Shown here: piece by piece, positions 35,211-46,962 of the stretch
How the letters are laid out: each line of letters begins with the position of its first letter
Position numbering within the stretch: the first letter of the stretch is position 1
Assembly: GCA_021234155.1 (NCBI GenBank)
Contig: JAJEKV010000047.1
Span: 1,726,494-1,790,493 of the forward strand
DNA: 64,000 bases
Reading direction: 5' to 3'
Source: Isoetes taiwanensis
Lineage: Eukaryota > Streptophyta > Lycopodiopsida > Isoetales > Isoetaceae
The notes under the pieces: generated by a model
The model's input: the letters and a program-made list of their open reading frames with translations, nothing else
What the model was told of the DNA's origin: nothing
Databases searched by the model: none
Made by a program: the position numbers and the translations under genes

Positions 35211-36010
35211 GATGAGATTTGGTTCCCATACATAGCATGCAAGTTCCTCGCCATACTACGTATTTTTATGGTAATGCACTTTGAGATTCTTGGCCGCATC
35301 TACACAAAGTCCTCAGAAAATCAATGAAGATCGACTGCAGGTCCTGAAATGACCTACTCGGAGCTAAGTTAAAGATTTGTAGATGTTCTATTAATAAAAT
35401 TGATGGGTTAGCCTTTTATAAGATTGTTTCCAAATTGTGAGGGTATTTACATTCCATGAAAATAGAGGTTATTAATTCAAGCACGCTTTTGCTTTTAAGA
35501 TGGTCCGACACAGAGAAAACACCGCAACCCCATACTAGAAGATTTATGGGTACTTACATATTTAATGAAGCACGCTTCGTGATGGAAAATGATTCAAGAA
35601 AGTAAGTTGACAATTCTAGATATTTCCAATCTAAGAACTACATCACAACTTGATGAGTCTTTTGGTCGCTAGATCATCAAGAAGCTTCTAACCATTGAAA
35701 GATCCCAACAAGAATATCCAACTTTTTTCTGATTTGGAATGGGACTTGAGGCGTATATCTAACAAGGGCCAATAGCAAGGTTTTACTATGGACTATTTAT
35801 TCTTTCTTTTTGTTAACTATCTTCTTTCTGAGTTCCGCAAGAATTTGTTTCCTCAAAGGATTGTGGAGCATCAAAGGATTATGTGGAGCATGCAGCCTGC
35901 ATGGACTTGATCACAGCCAAGGCATTGTCTGTTATCTTAACAATGAAGAAGTAAGCTCATGCATTTATAGTTTTAGTTCGTGTCCATGCATCTTTAGTCA
36001 ATCAAAGACA
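35210..36010 (+). repeat. Dispersed repeat, copy 1 (0.8-0.9 kb, exon-like content)
   Basis: This segment is collinear with 59030-59925. Shared landmarks are GATGAGATTTGGTTCCCATA, GGAGCTAAGTTAAAGATTTG, the AAAATTGATGGGTTAGCC block, AAGGGCCAATAGCAAGGTTT and CAAGAATTTGTTTCCTCAAA, ending AACAATGAAGAAGTAAGCTC. Copy 1 contains a short internal duplication (GGATTGTGGAGCATCAAAGG). It lacks part of the exon-like frame described under copy 3. No terminal repeats are visible. Confidence 0.8.
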
Positions 36011-36039
36011 ACAAGTTATCTGTGTTAAATTTGAATGCG

Positions 36040-36240
36040 GATCTCATCAGTTACATCACACTATATTCGTTCCTATACATAGTATGCATCGCTCGCTTAT
36101 ACTACAGATTTTCATGGTAATGACTTTTGAGACTTGGTCGTCAAGGCCACACAAAGTCCTCAGAAACCAATGAAGACTGATCGGGTGAGGTCCTTGTGAA
36201 ATGACCATTTGGAGCTAAGTTAAAGATTTGTAGATCTCTA
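36040..36240 (+). repeat. Dispersed repeat, copy 2 (partial)
   Basis: A second, truncated copy follows copy 1 directly. It matches the first 200 bases (CCTATACATAGTATGC through GGAGCTAAGTTAAAGATTTG) and stops at a run of 21 T (36248-36268), which may mark a retroposed or recombined end. Confidence 0.7.
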
Positions 36241-36269
36241 TACAATGTTTTTTTTTTTTTTTTTTTTTT

Positions 36270-39100
36270 GAAAGATCGTAAATATTAATTGGTGCTCATC
36301 AATTACATACGTATGCCAAGATATCGCCACCTACACAAATATGTCAATATAGGATAACCATTTACCGTGGATTTGCTTTTACAGAACGAGAAAAGAGATG
36401 GGACCTGAGTAGCCTAATTCTTCTTCAAACAAGTTAGTAAGATATTGGTGATCTTTCCTCGCCAGATACCTTAGGCTATTGAACAATACCTGGAGAAGAA
36501 CACCCTTTTCCTTCCTATATTGTTTAAGGACATTCATATAAGTCTGCAGCAACTTTCCGCTCTGGCCAAGATGATGGATATAAGCCTAACAAAAGCTCTT
36601 TGTGTGGTAAAGACGTCCTCCTTCACTGTTCCCATACCGATGGAGTTCTACATAATGCAGGAAACAATGTTCAATTGTCTCGCCCAAAGCCGCATATTGG
36701 GGCAACCTTGAGATATTAGAGTTGAACTTATTTACTAATATGTTGACCCCACCAATGGCGAAAGATTTGTTATAGTAGTGTGTGGATACTTTTTGCGGGC
36801 AAGTGGCTCTTCCCACCGCCTATATTTGATCGGCTGGACATCTTCATTGCTACTCCTATCGGGTATGAAGACTCATCGCCTGCTCACATGCGTAATCTGT
36901 ATGCCTTCGACAAAAATGTTTTATCAAGGTTTCACGAGGTTTCACCAGGTTTTCACGTTAAAACATCCCATGTCTCATACAGGATACGAGTTTTTTTAAA
37001 TTACATACACATTGGCAAGTCGAGCAGTAAGGTTTTGATTTGGATTGCAATCATAATGCATAGAGTTGAAAGTTGTTCTTGTTTCTTTTTGAATTAAGGG
37101 TTTGCAAAGTACCATGTATTAGAATGTAAGGTTGGAGGTCATAAATGCGCCAGTGGCAATTTCATCCAGCAAAGCAGTACTTGAATGTATCAAAGATGCG
37201 CCGGGCGCATATTAATATCCCTTGTGTAAGTAACCTGTGTTAATGAAGACGCATGTGTGCATGTTTTCAAGATAGATTCTAACTCCGCTAAAGCTACTAC
37301 CATCAGCAGGCGCCCATTTTTATTGCTATATGCTTCTAATTTGCTAGACTAATAAATTACATATCAACTGTCGTCGTCACAGCTGTCTAACAGTTTTGGT
37401 ATCCTGCTATGTAAATAGTATATAGGAAAAATACAGCAACTTAACTTTACTAACTAAATCTAGTACAGATTTGAAGCTATCATAATATATCGATTATAAA
37501 ATATTGAAATTGATGTTAACAAAACAACATCATAGCTTAAACTCGAGCTAATCTTGTCTAACTTCCAACATTAAGCGATGCTGAAGTACATCTTCGTCAA
37601 CTAGGAAGTCATTGCTCAGTTCTTTGCAAAAGGAATGCAACCTTTGTTACACTAGACAGAGAGGCACCTACCTAGTATGGATTATAACGCACCTTTCTAT
37701 CTCAAAGAGCAAACTGTTGGGCGGTGAAGCTAATATAAGGGAGATTATTTTGTTTATATCACGAGTCACATCTTATAACTCATGTGTGGCTCAAAATAAA
37801 AGAATATGTATTTAGTACAAAACAAAATTTCAACGATGCCCTGTGTACATTTTTAAGCAACATTTTCTTTGTGCATACTACAACATCTCACACAATGTCT
37901 AATAAAACCACCAAAGATTTTGTATATGGGGCACAGCTCCCGAAGGAGGTTGATTCCAAAAACCATGAATCAATATCAGCAGTATAATTAGAAGTTTATT
38001 AAATATGAGAACCAAATTTGACAAGAACCGCGATGATGGTTAGTTCATTATTTCAACCTGCAAGCTTGATCATCTTTAACATTTTAACTTTTGGGTATTC
38101 GACTGTGAATAGTTTATTGCAGATTCGACTCATGACAAGGTGTACGCTGAACCACGAGTCTAATTCTATTCCATGAGTCAAACACTCTGGAATTCAAGTC
38201 CAAATGGGAAGTCAATAAAATTTAGGTTCATATCATTCTTTAGCCGCCACCACCCTTCCATCTTCCTTTCTTCTAATTCCCACCGCTTCCTCAAGCCTCG
38301 CTTCTTTACCTAGTTTTTATTCTTTCCTTTGTCCATGATTTGTAAGTGGTCCACTATTTTGGTCCTACTCTAATCACTTTTTCAACTTTTAGTCAACAGA
38401 ATCCATCCAATACCCCTGATCCAAACTGGCAGAGAAATGCTATTATTTCAAGAAGTGAAACTAAACTGCCTCTCAACTATCATAATTTTAATTAAGCAAT
38501 TTCAACAGAAGGTACAGGCGTAGTGCTCGCTTCATCCCAGAGCAATAGTTTGCATGCAAAGAAGAACAAAAACCAAAGAAGATGAGGAACTAAGCACGAG
38601 AACCACAAAGAAGCCAAAGAGAGAAGCAACTAAGCCGGTTCAATGACAAAAGAAATGAATCGACACCTTCAGCATACCTTACATGACGGGCATGGATCCG
38701 CACTACAATTTGAAAACTGGCACGATATAATGCCACATCGGGGCCGTAAAACCAAGACGCCCAATGAATCCAATCACCCACCTCAGAGTGTGATAAATGT
38801 AATGGCCCCGCTATCACGATAGGAAGAATTAGATCCCCAATTTCTTTTGTGTTTAGCCCTTTGATAGTCCTCCAATACCTATCATCGGTGCAGAATCGAA
38901 TAGATGAGAGACACACCGGAAATGGATCACTTTTACATCCAAATAAAGAAAGGAAGGAAGTATATTTTAACGTCTGCGGAGGCCAATCCTACTACACCCT
39001 AAAAAAATTAAAAAAAACACTGAGTTGGAAACTTAATGGTCACCCCCTAAATTATTTGGAAAGGCTTCCACATTATAACGAGGAAAAGTAACCTATAAAT
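36270..39100. other. No gene recognised
   Basis: Open frames under 110 codons appear on both strands (for example minus 38916-38590 and plus 36780-37097) without domain, signal or splice support. Two CGACTC-type half-palindromes near 38100-38200 echo the 26-33 kb motif but do not form stems. Confidence 0.3.
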
Positions 39101-39210
39101 ATGTACAGACAAAAAGGCAGAGAAAAGAGGAAGAGGACAGCGGCGAGCAGGGGCTGCGTCCATGGAGGTCTAGTTATGGCGATGGAGCCCGTGGCCTACG
39201 CACATCCAAA

Positions 39211-39600
39211 GTGCCCTCCACTCCAATTTGGGTAAGAAATTCTTTTGATTCCAAAATTTTTTCTATTGCGCAATTCTCAAAAGGATCCGGACCCTACGAC
39301 GAGGTTGTCTTTGGAATTAAGCGCATCAGAGGGCGAAGTCCTTGGAGGCGAACCAGGCAACCTGATATTGGATTACTCCGAGTTGCTGCTGCGATTCAAT
39401 GCACAATTTATCCCGTGGAGAGAGGTAGATATCTGGGATGTCGGTGGAGGAGCTTCATATTCAGAGGACCGGGCGCACCAACCTTGCTCAGCTTACTCAC
39501 GCATGCAGGCATAGGGCATCCTACATTTTTTTTCAAATCTCCTAACCACACTCAATTTGGGATTTTAGTTGCTTCCTTCTCCTGCTCGCAAACAACTTAG
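39211..39600 (+). other. Open frame(s) of unknown significance
   Basis: Two overlapping plus-strand frames are open here. The one at 39245-39514 (LILDYSELLLRFNAQFIPWR, then DVGGGASYS) looks more protein-like than the other. It ends just before the F-box fragment region. No family recognised, and it may be an exon of a decayed gene. Confidence 0.2.
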
Positions 39601-40330
39601 AATCGTTCATACGGTGCACCCCAAATGAATGCGCTGATATTTCTATTCTCGGCCTGATGCGATAATGTCATCTATTTTCTTACTTATCGCCTAAAGAGAA
39701 AGCTTTTAGAAGATGCCTTCCCCTCAATATCATTGCCTGTCATCCCATGCCATCTGCCTTATAAATCTGCTCGATGGGTCTGACTCTGCCACGGATGGTT
39801 AGCTTGGAGTTCATATATTTACAAGAAGATTTATGGAGGCAGGCGTGGAGCTGGTTTACTAAAACCTCTCAGAACCAGGCAGGACATATCATGCAAGTGC
39901 ATAAGAAGCTCAATAGTAGCAATTTCAAACTGAATGGTTCCTAGTGTGGGAAATTACAAACGACATAATTTTATACTTGGCGCGCCTTCACTTGTGAGCA
40001 AGATCTACTGCATTAGTATCCAAAAGTTGGAACCAAATGTTGAAGAACATGCAACATGCCCATGATGGCCGAAATATGGATTTTTTCGCCCTTCTTCTAA
40101 CAAGAATCGTTCACGGTGCAGCCAAATGAATATGCCGATATTTCTATTCTCCGGCCTGATCACGATAATGTCATCTATTTTCTTACTTATCTACCTAAAG
40201 AGAGAGCTTTAGAGAAGATGCCTTCCTCAATATCACTTCTTTCTCATCCCATGCCCGCTTATATATCGATGTGGTCTCGACCGCCACGAATGGATGTGGT
40301 TCGGCACCCTATTCGGGTTTCCTGATGTGA
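39600..40330 (+). pseudogene. F-box gene fragment flanked by a duplicated 150-bp segment
   Basis: The segment 39820-40090 is a decayed copy of the 5' part of the F-box gene at 45809: shared TTACAAGAAGATTT, GTGGAGGCAGGCGTGG, the AACGACATAATT block, CTTGTGAGCAAGATCTACTG and TTGGAACCAAATGTTGAAGA. Small deletions destroy its frame. Left (39600-39745) and right (40107-40250) of it lie two copies of one sequence (AATCGTTCA...GATATTTCTATTCTC...TAATGTCATCTATTTTCTTA). So the array reads repeat, F-box fragment, repeat. The right copy has an open 69-codon frame from 40116 that I do not recognise. Confidence 0.75.
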
Positions 40331-41500
40331 AACCTCCACTGATGGAAACTTCCTATTTTTTTCGAACCCTTCATTTTCCAAACATGGAAATAAGGGATAT
40401 TTCCAATTGAAATCTTATTTCCTCCGAAAATGGAAGGGTTTCCTATTTTTTTCACGCACGTCAGCCATTAATGGTGCACGCCATAAACATGCACGACAAC
40501 GATTAGGAAAATACCCTATGGAAAAAATAGGAAGGGTTTCAAACAAAAATAGAAAGGTTTCTGTTTACTGAAAGATTTTATATTTTGCATTTTGCCTCCA
40601 CGCTTATTGTATCTCAAAATTTTATGGCGCTTGCGCTTTGTCAGCTATCGTGATTCTTGCGCAAGATGGTACCTGATAGTAGTAAACATCCGTCAACTCT
40701 GTACATCGACAATACCCAAGTTTTGGATTGAAGGAGGTTCAAGATCCACCCAAACCTTATTAGAAACCATAAAGATATGTATGGTGTCACTTTATAATCT
40801 ATAAGTTGTCATCAACTAGGAGATCAAAAGATGAATGCCATAGCCATCAAATTGCCCAACATTTACAACTTCTGCAGGCCTACGAGCTACCTTGTGCATA
40901 TTCTTTTACACACATCTAGCTTTTGCTTGCTCCGCTTGACAATGTGCACAAACATCTTAAAGCGGGACACGCTGAACTATACAAATTTCTAGTTTTCTTT
41001 TAAAAATCTTGCGAGGTTTTCTATTTATTATAATCCATATAGAAATGAGTTTAATGTATTGGGTGTGGATGATAAAAGAATCAAACCATCAATTCAATTC
41101 ATATTTCATTTTTTTCAAGCTATACCTACAAAACCATATAAACCAAAGGGCCAACTCTATGTTCATTAGAACTTTCTTTAGTGGACTCTGAATAACACAT
41201 TTAAGCTCAAAGGAGATGCTCCAAGATCAATGTAGCGATATAGCAAAGAGTCAAAACGATGATAACAATTCCATCCAAAGCTAGGCCATGTGGAAGAAAT
41301 TTTAGATGAAGTTGAAGAGACTTGGGTGGGAGGAAAAGAGGCTAGTCTATATTTACCTACTTTTTAGGACTATCATTTTCTAGAATAGGCCACCAAATAA
41401 TGCAACAAACTTAATCTATTTACTGAATTCTATTCTATTTTGGTTGCACCTTTTTACAAACCAAGGCAAAAAAGAGCTAACATCCTCCAAGACGCCACAA
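40331..41500. other. No gene recognised
   Basis: The motif GGAAACTTCCTATTTTTTTC and inverted or variant forms (GGGTTTCCTATTTTTTTC, AAAAATAGGAAGGGTTTC) recur between 40340 and 40565 and suggest a small foldback. The remainder is AT-rich and featureless. Confidence 0.35.
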
Positions 41501-41719
41501 GCTAGAATTGTTGGGGCTTACCATTGCCAAGCTTGCTTACATGGCTAAATTGATATTTGAATCCTATTTGATGTGTTGTCTTATGCATAGAATTTGGTGG
41601 TTCTACTCGGTGGGTCATGATTATCCTCCAGGACTTTATTATTCCCTCTTTGCATTTGTGTTTTGCTTTTTGGCTTGGAGTTTCAATAAAGTTTGTCGCC
41701 CTTCAAAAAAAAAAAAAAA
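41500..41719 (+). pseudogene. LINE 3' tail, second copy
   Basis: The segment 41540-41704 matches the end of the LINE at 23500-23640 (TTGTCTTATGCATAG, CTACTCGGTGG, TCATGATTAT, GCATTTGTGTTTTGC versus its diverged partner). AATAAA at 41685-41690 precedes 15 A residues (41705-41719). Only the last 200 bases survived, the usual 5' truncation of target-primed reverse transcription. The copies are diverged, so they are separate insertions. Confidence 0.65.
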
Positions 41720-42144
41720 GAGCTAACATCCATGAAAATGATTAAGATGTTTCTTCATAAATATGCACAACAAAGAATGCCATGGTGAGATGCATGAGAA
41801 AAAATGATTAAGATGTTTCCTCATAAGATGCACAACAAAGAAACATAGTGAGTGGACAATAAATGGCCAATGAGAGAGGTTATTTCTTGCACTAGAGGGT
41901 CTAATTTGTCTTCCTTCCAACAAAGATTAGCATAGGTTATAGGATTCCAAAGTAAAATATTCTAACTTGTTATGGACTAATTTATACACCATATAAAAGT
42001 GGCCTTTATTGAATTCATCAGATGGATTTGTAGTTTGGGCTCAGAATTATTGCAATGCTTAGCAACACCTTTAATGCTTGAAAATTTTACCTGAACTGAA
42101 TTAATGCATTAGAAAGCTCAAGGAATGAAGTAGCATTTATGAAT

Positions 42145-43640
42145 AATCCAAAATCCATGGAAAGACTGGAATCAATGTCATTGTAGGATCTTCCCAAGTA
42201 ATGTGTTCAAAGCCATCAAGTATTCGGGTTACTAGTTTCAATTTCAATCGCTTCATCTACAACGAAGTTCGTGTTATCCCTTCCTTCCCATAGACTTTAT
42301 GGAATTTGGTGTTTTCCTCGCAAGATAGTAGCTTCATGGCGACATCTTCGCAACCTTTGCGTAAGAAAAAATTAAAAAATAACGGAGGTATTGAACTCCC
42401 AAAAAATATCTCAAGTGCCGTAGTGTCAGAAAAGATATCCGGTTCCATGTATTGCAACAATCAAAAGTGAACATTCCAGAGTATAAATATGCAAGCGTAA
42501 CTTTACAATTAATCCCGAACGCATCTGGCTCAAGCTCCCGGAAATGATAAGCAAGATAGCATAGCAGTAATCCATAAAAACCACCCATCCTATCATTTTC
42601 GTGGTTGTTAGGTTGGAAGGCCTCAATTGCCCATTAGTATTATCACCGCCAAAGATTTTAATAATACTTAACAATTAGCCTTTAGACCATGGAGGATTTT
42701 TATTGGCTATAAAATAGAATATGCATTTTAAAGGCACACAAAGCATTTCCAAGTCTCATTGCCCCTTCCTTACAAGCTATGCAATAAGGTTGCCTTAAAC
42801 CACTTACCAAAATCATCTTCATGGGAGGCCCTAATCTTGAGAGAAAACTCGGAATGAAGTACTATTTTCGTGATCCAATCTCGATGAATAATCGCCTAAA
42901 ACCCATGGAAAGACCTGGATATCGTTATGTCATTGTAGGATCTTCCCGCTAATGTGTTCAAAGCCATCAAGTATTCGGGTTACTAGTTTCACGCCGCTCC
43001 AAGCATCCTTCGCCTCGCTCAGCCATTTCAATCGCTTTCATCTCACAACGGTTCAGGTTATCCCTTTCCTTCCCATAGACTTTTTTGTAATTTGGTGTTG
43101 CATTCCTGCAAGATAGTAGTTTCATGGCGACATCTTTGGCAACCTTTGCGGGTAAGAAAAATTAAAAATAATGGAGGTATTGAACTCCCAAAAAATCTCA
43201 AGTGCCGTGGTGTCTTTAAAAGATATCCGGTTCCATGTATTGCAACAATCAAAAGTGAACATTCCAGAGTATAAATATGCAAGCGTAACTTTACAATTAA
43301 TCACATAACGACCACTCAAGCTCCCGAGCCGGGTAAGCAAGATAGCATAGCGTAATCCATAGCGCCCACCCATCCTATCATTTCTCACTGTATTAGAAGT
43401 TGAAGGGGCTCAATTGCCCATTAGTATTATCACCGCCAAAAGATTTTAATAATACTTAACAATTAGCCTTTAGACCATATGAGGATTTTTATTGGCTATA
43501 AAAATAGAATAGCGCTGACTTTAAAGGCACACAAAGCATTTCCAAGTCTCATTGCGCCCTTCCTTACAAGCTATGCAACAAAGGCCTTTAAACCACTTAC
43601 CCAAAATCATCTTCATATGGGAGGCCCTCAATCTTGAGAG
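42145..43640. repeat. Tandem duplication of about 0.75 kb
   Basis: Copy 1 (42145-42845) and copy 2 (42897-43640) are collinear: TGTAGGATCTTCCC, GTGTTCAAAGCCATCAAGTA, CTTTACAATTAATC, TTAGCCTTTAGACCAT and AATCATCTTCAT recur. The offset changes from 752 to about 788 because copy 2 has an extra GC-rich stretch near 42992-43022 (CGCCGCTCCAAGCATCCTTC). On the minus strand both copies hold similar open pieces (DTTALEIF, CKVTLAYLYSGMFTFDCCNT) that could be exons, but I do not recognise them. Confidence 0.8.
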
Positions 43641-45780
43641 AAACCAGCTTATTTACCTTCATGGAATCCCCTCCAAACAAATAACAATAACTTGCAAAAG
43701 AATTCAATCCATTGAGATAGTTGGCCGTAAATTCTTCTAGGGTCCTCAGATTTGTACATATGTACATTGCAGAGATCGAAGGTGGGCTCTTTTGAGCCAA
43801 ATCTTTTTTGTTTGTGTTCAAAAAATGCTTTATCGAGATTATGCAAACTTCAAAATAAGGTGGCTTTTCGAGCACGTATATTCTCCCTCCAAAGGCATCG
43901 ACATTTCACGATTAAGATGCACTTTAATGGCAATCCATGCCACCTTGCAACTAGGCCAAGTTATTCCACACTATAGATTTTTTGTGGCTTTGGTAATTAA
44001 AGCGTTAAGTGGAAATGCAAAATCTTTAAGAGGCCAAAAAACCATAAGGCCTAATTCCAATAATGTAGATCATATTAATAAATAAGACAAACCTCACCTT
44101 ATTAAGAGATACAAAGAACAACATCCGTGATCCTCATACCTAAAACAGTAAAATTCTAATGATGATGGGTCTGCAGGATTTTTGAAAGAAATCTACAATA
44201 GTTACCTATTTGTGTAAAGGGCTCTTCTCTCTTGTGCTTGGAGGAAGCATGATGAGCACGGCTATGGCGTTCACCGCCAAGATGGCTACACCATCAAAAA
44301 ACATATTGCACAAGCAAAAGGATCCGACATTTTACCGCTTCCTCAGAATTTTGTGGTACACATGCACCCGACTTTGGTAGAATATGGTGAGCTGAGCAAG
44401 GCTTAACTCCGGGCGCTTCCTTTCCATTCTTTTCTATATAAGTTGCAAATAAAAGGATTGCCCCTAGGCAAAAAGTTGGACCTCCAAATTTTGGAAAGCC
44501 TTGAGGGCAAAGATGGCCTTTGAAATCAACATGTTTGACCTTCAAAGAAGACATGATCATTTTATAAATCGGGCAAAATATTGAGTTTGATAAGGGTCAG
44601 TATTGACGCAGCGTGATACCTTTGAACGAAATTTTAGCCACCTAAAATTTCGCCTAATTCAAAATAAATATTTTATGCAAAAATCTAAAAGGCGTTGAAC
44701 TCGTGGCGGTTTACGGCCGCGGCCGCCGACTGCTTTCTTTCCCCCATAATCTTCAAAGCGCTTCATGCAAACGCCTATAGTAGGGATGCAAATCAAACCG
44801 TGGATGCAAAATCGAAAGCCATGGATGCAATCGAAGGCGACTGAAACCTAAAAACAATTTTCCTCAGAATCTACAAAGCTCACACCGCCTGGCTCTTTAG
44901 GGTATGCAACTTCGGCCGCTTTTACAATGCACTGATCCCCGTGATCCGATCCGGACCGACCAAGTAGATCTATATCTATAATTTTAACATTTGACTGGAT
45001 GGAGGTGGAGAGCAATGTTTAAGCAATACGTAACTGTGGCCTTTTCACGCCGCTATAGATAGAGCTTATATCGTAAACCGCCGCCGCAAAGCCGCGTCAA
45101 CTCTAAATCCGGCGGCCGCATCGAGAGCTCAAGAACGCAAAATTTTGTCGGCTAGCCTGTTTGAGAATCTCACCACCATGAAATTTTCAGAGTGAGGGCC
45201 TCGAAAGCATCGCGGCGCCACTCGCCGCCCGCCGCCGCGGGCTCGTGTCACTCGAATTTCTCAGAAATTTCAAGGTGAGTGAAATTTCTCTTCCGTAAAC
45301 TTGAGCCCGCTGCTCATGGGCTGATGTCATTTGCACCAACCCACTTTTGACTGATTTTCAACCGTGATTTCTCCAAATGTCAAGAAATTCCTCAGATCCT
45401 AAATCGACTAGAGATTAAAGATTAGAAAATATCATTTTTGAATCGTAGAATCATAGCACCCACTGAATACTTTTCCGGATTGCATCCTCTTAGAATCGCC
45501 AATCGCCAAACAAGCGGGGATGCAAACCAAGAATCGTGTGGATTTTTGCAAGCCGGATGCAAACCAAGAACAAGGATTTTTTTTTCCCAAATCGGCCGCA
45601 TGCATTGAATTCTTTAAATTTATGAGTGGTGGATGTCACTCTACCCAAAAAAAAAAAATCCCAGCGTAAACCCTTCCGCCTTCGAATGTGGAAACCCTTC
45701 CGGGTTTGTTGGAAATTTGGAAGGGTTTCCAATTGTTTTAGGAATTCTAACCCGAATCGGGTGGAGATAGTTTGAGCGGC
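43640..45780. other. No firm gene; GC-rich CGCC-type sequence at 44.7-45.3 kb
   Basis: The segment 44700-45300 contains GCCGCGGCCGCCGAC and other CGCC clusters within otherwise AT-rich DNA, plus AAATTTC-centred small inverted repeats near 45245-45290. Minus-strand frames at 44560-44294 and 45783-45490 are open but have no domain. Confidence 0.3.
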
Positions 45781-45808
45781 CACTGATGGTTAGCTTTTAC
45801 AAGAAGAT

Positions 45809-46957
45809 TTGTGGAGGCAGGCGTGGGCATCTTTTTTGTTTATGAATGGAGCTGGTTTAATAAAACCTTCTCAGAATCAGCCAGGACACATCATGCAAGT
45901 GCAAAAAAAGTGCAGCACTAGCAATTTCAAAACTGAAATGGTTCCTAGTGTGTGGGGAAATTTGCCAAACGACATAATTCCCCTTATACTAGTGCGCCTT
46001 CCACTTGTGAGCAAGATCTACTCTGCATTAGTATCCAAAAGTTGGAACCAAATGTTGAAGAACATGCAACAAGCCCATGATGGCGAAATATGGATCGTTT
46101 TTCGACCCTTCTCTAACCCTTGCCACATGAGGAGGGGTCTAGACTATTTTGACCATGAAAAGATCCCCCCTTCCTTTGAAAACCTTGCTTGGTGTCCGTC
46201 TTCGGGATTCTTCTTCAAGTTCCCATATGGCAGAGATATTCCAAACACTTTATATCCAGGAAATGAAGGTTGTGTTGATAGGAAATCTAGAGACTATGGA
46301 TGCATAGACTTAGATGAAATTCTTCAAGCCGAGCTGACCATTGACCTTGAAATGCTAGTCCCATGCACCACCAAATTGAAGAGTGTGGAGTTTCTAGACT
46401 TGAAGAATGGGGCTATTGCATTGCGTCATCCTTATCATTATGATGACGTTTGGCTACAATTTGAAGGGCCTTGGTGTGGTAACATAAATCTTCAATTTCT
46501 TGATGTCTACATATGGAATAAGAAAGTTGTTCTTGTGGGTGCTTTGATGAGACAATCTCATCTAGCGTGGTTGCGTATATGGAGTTTGGAGGAAGTTGAT
46601 AGTGGCTTAAAAAAATGGGTTGAGATTGCAAATGTAGACTCAGAACATGATATATGGAAGACCGTGATAGGGAGAAACAACGGTAGGATTCACATTGAGG
46701 CAAATATATGTGGATGTTTTGTTGTCGTTACTTGTTGGCTTGTTGGTAACTATATGAGTTCACATGGTCAATTTACTTCAACATCTTCAAGCGTAATCTC
46801 CGCTTTGTCTTTGACCTTTCGAAGAGATTGGAGGATCCTTGATACCGGTTCACTTGTTCATTATGTATATAACTTCATGTACAAGCCAGATTTAAAAACC
46901 ATAGGCTTATTATCAGGATTCAAAGCTCGTTGGCGTGAATCAAACCAAATCTTGTGA
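45809..46957 (+). CDS. F-box protein, single exon
   Basis: An uninterrupted 382-codon frame. Residues about 48-82 form an F-box: VWGNLPNDIIPLILVRLP, then LVSKIYSALVSKSWNQML. This keeps the LP-ND-I/L pattern and the conserved SKSW near the end. F-box proteins bind SKP1 and bring substrates to an SCF ubiquitin ligase. The rest (WCPSSGFFFKFP, FLDLKNGAIALRHP, KVVLVGALMR) resembles the beta-rich C-terminal half of plant F-box/kelch-like proteins, but I see no clear kelch repeat. The true start may be Met at 45893 (MQVQKK) or Met 44 (MVPS), since the first 28 codons are low in family character. A decayed relative lies at 39.8 kb. A LINE fragment begins within ten bases after the stop, so the original C-terminus may have been cut. 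Confidence 0.75.
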   Translation: MWRQAWASFLFMNGAGLIKPSQNQPGHIMQVQKKCSTSNFKTEMVPSVWGNLPNDIIPLILVRLPLVSKIYSALVSKSWNQMLKNMQQAHDGEIWIVFRPFSNPCHMRRGLDYFDHEKIPPSFENLAWCPSSGFFFKFPYGRDIPNTLYPGNEGCVDRKSRDYGCIDLDEILQAELTIDLEMLVPCTTKLKSVEFLDLKNGAIALRHPYHYDDVWLQFEGPWCGNINLQFLDVYIWNKKVVLVGALMRQSHLAWLRIWSLEEVDSGLKKWVEIANVDSEHDIWKTVIGRNNGRIHIEANICGCFVVVTCWLVGNYMSSHGQFTSTSSSVISALSLTFRRDWRILDTGSLVHYVYNFMYKPDLKTIGLLSGFKARWRESNQIL

Positions 46958-46962
46958 TGACT

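Noticed and set aside
46413-46703. 96-codon minus-strand ORF
   Set aside because: Antisense of the F-box coding sequence.
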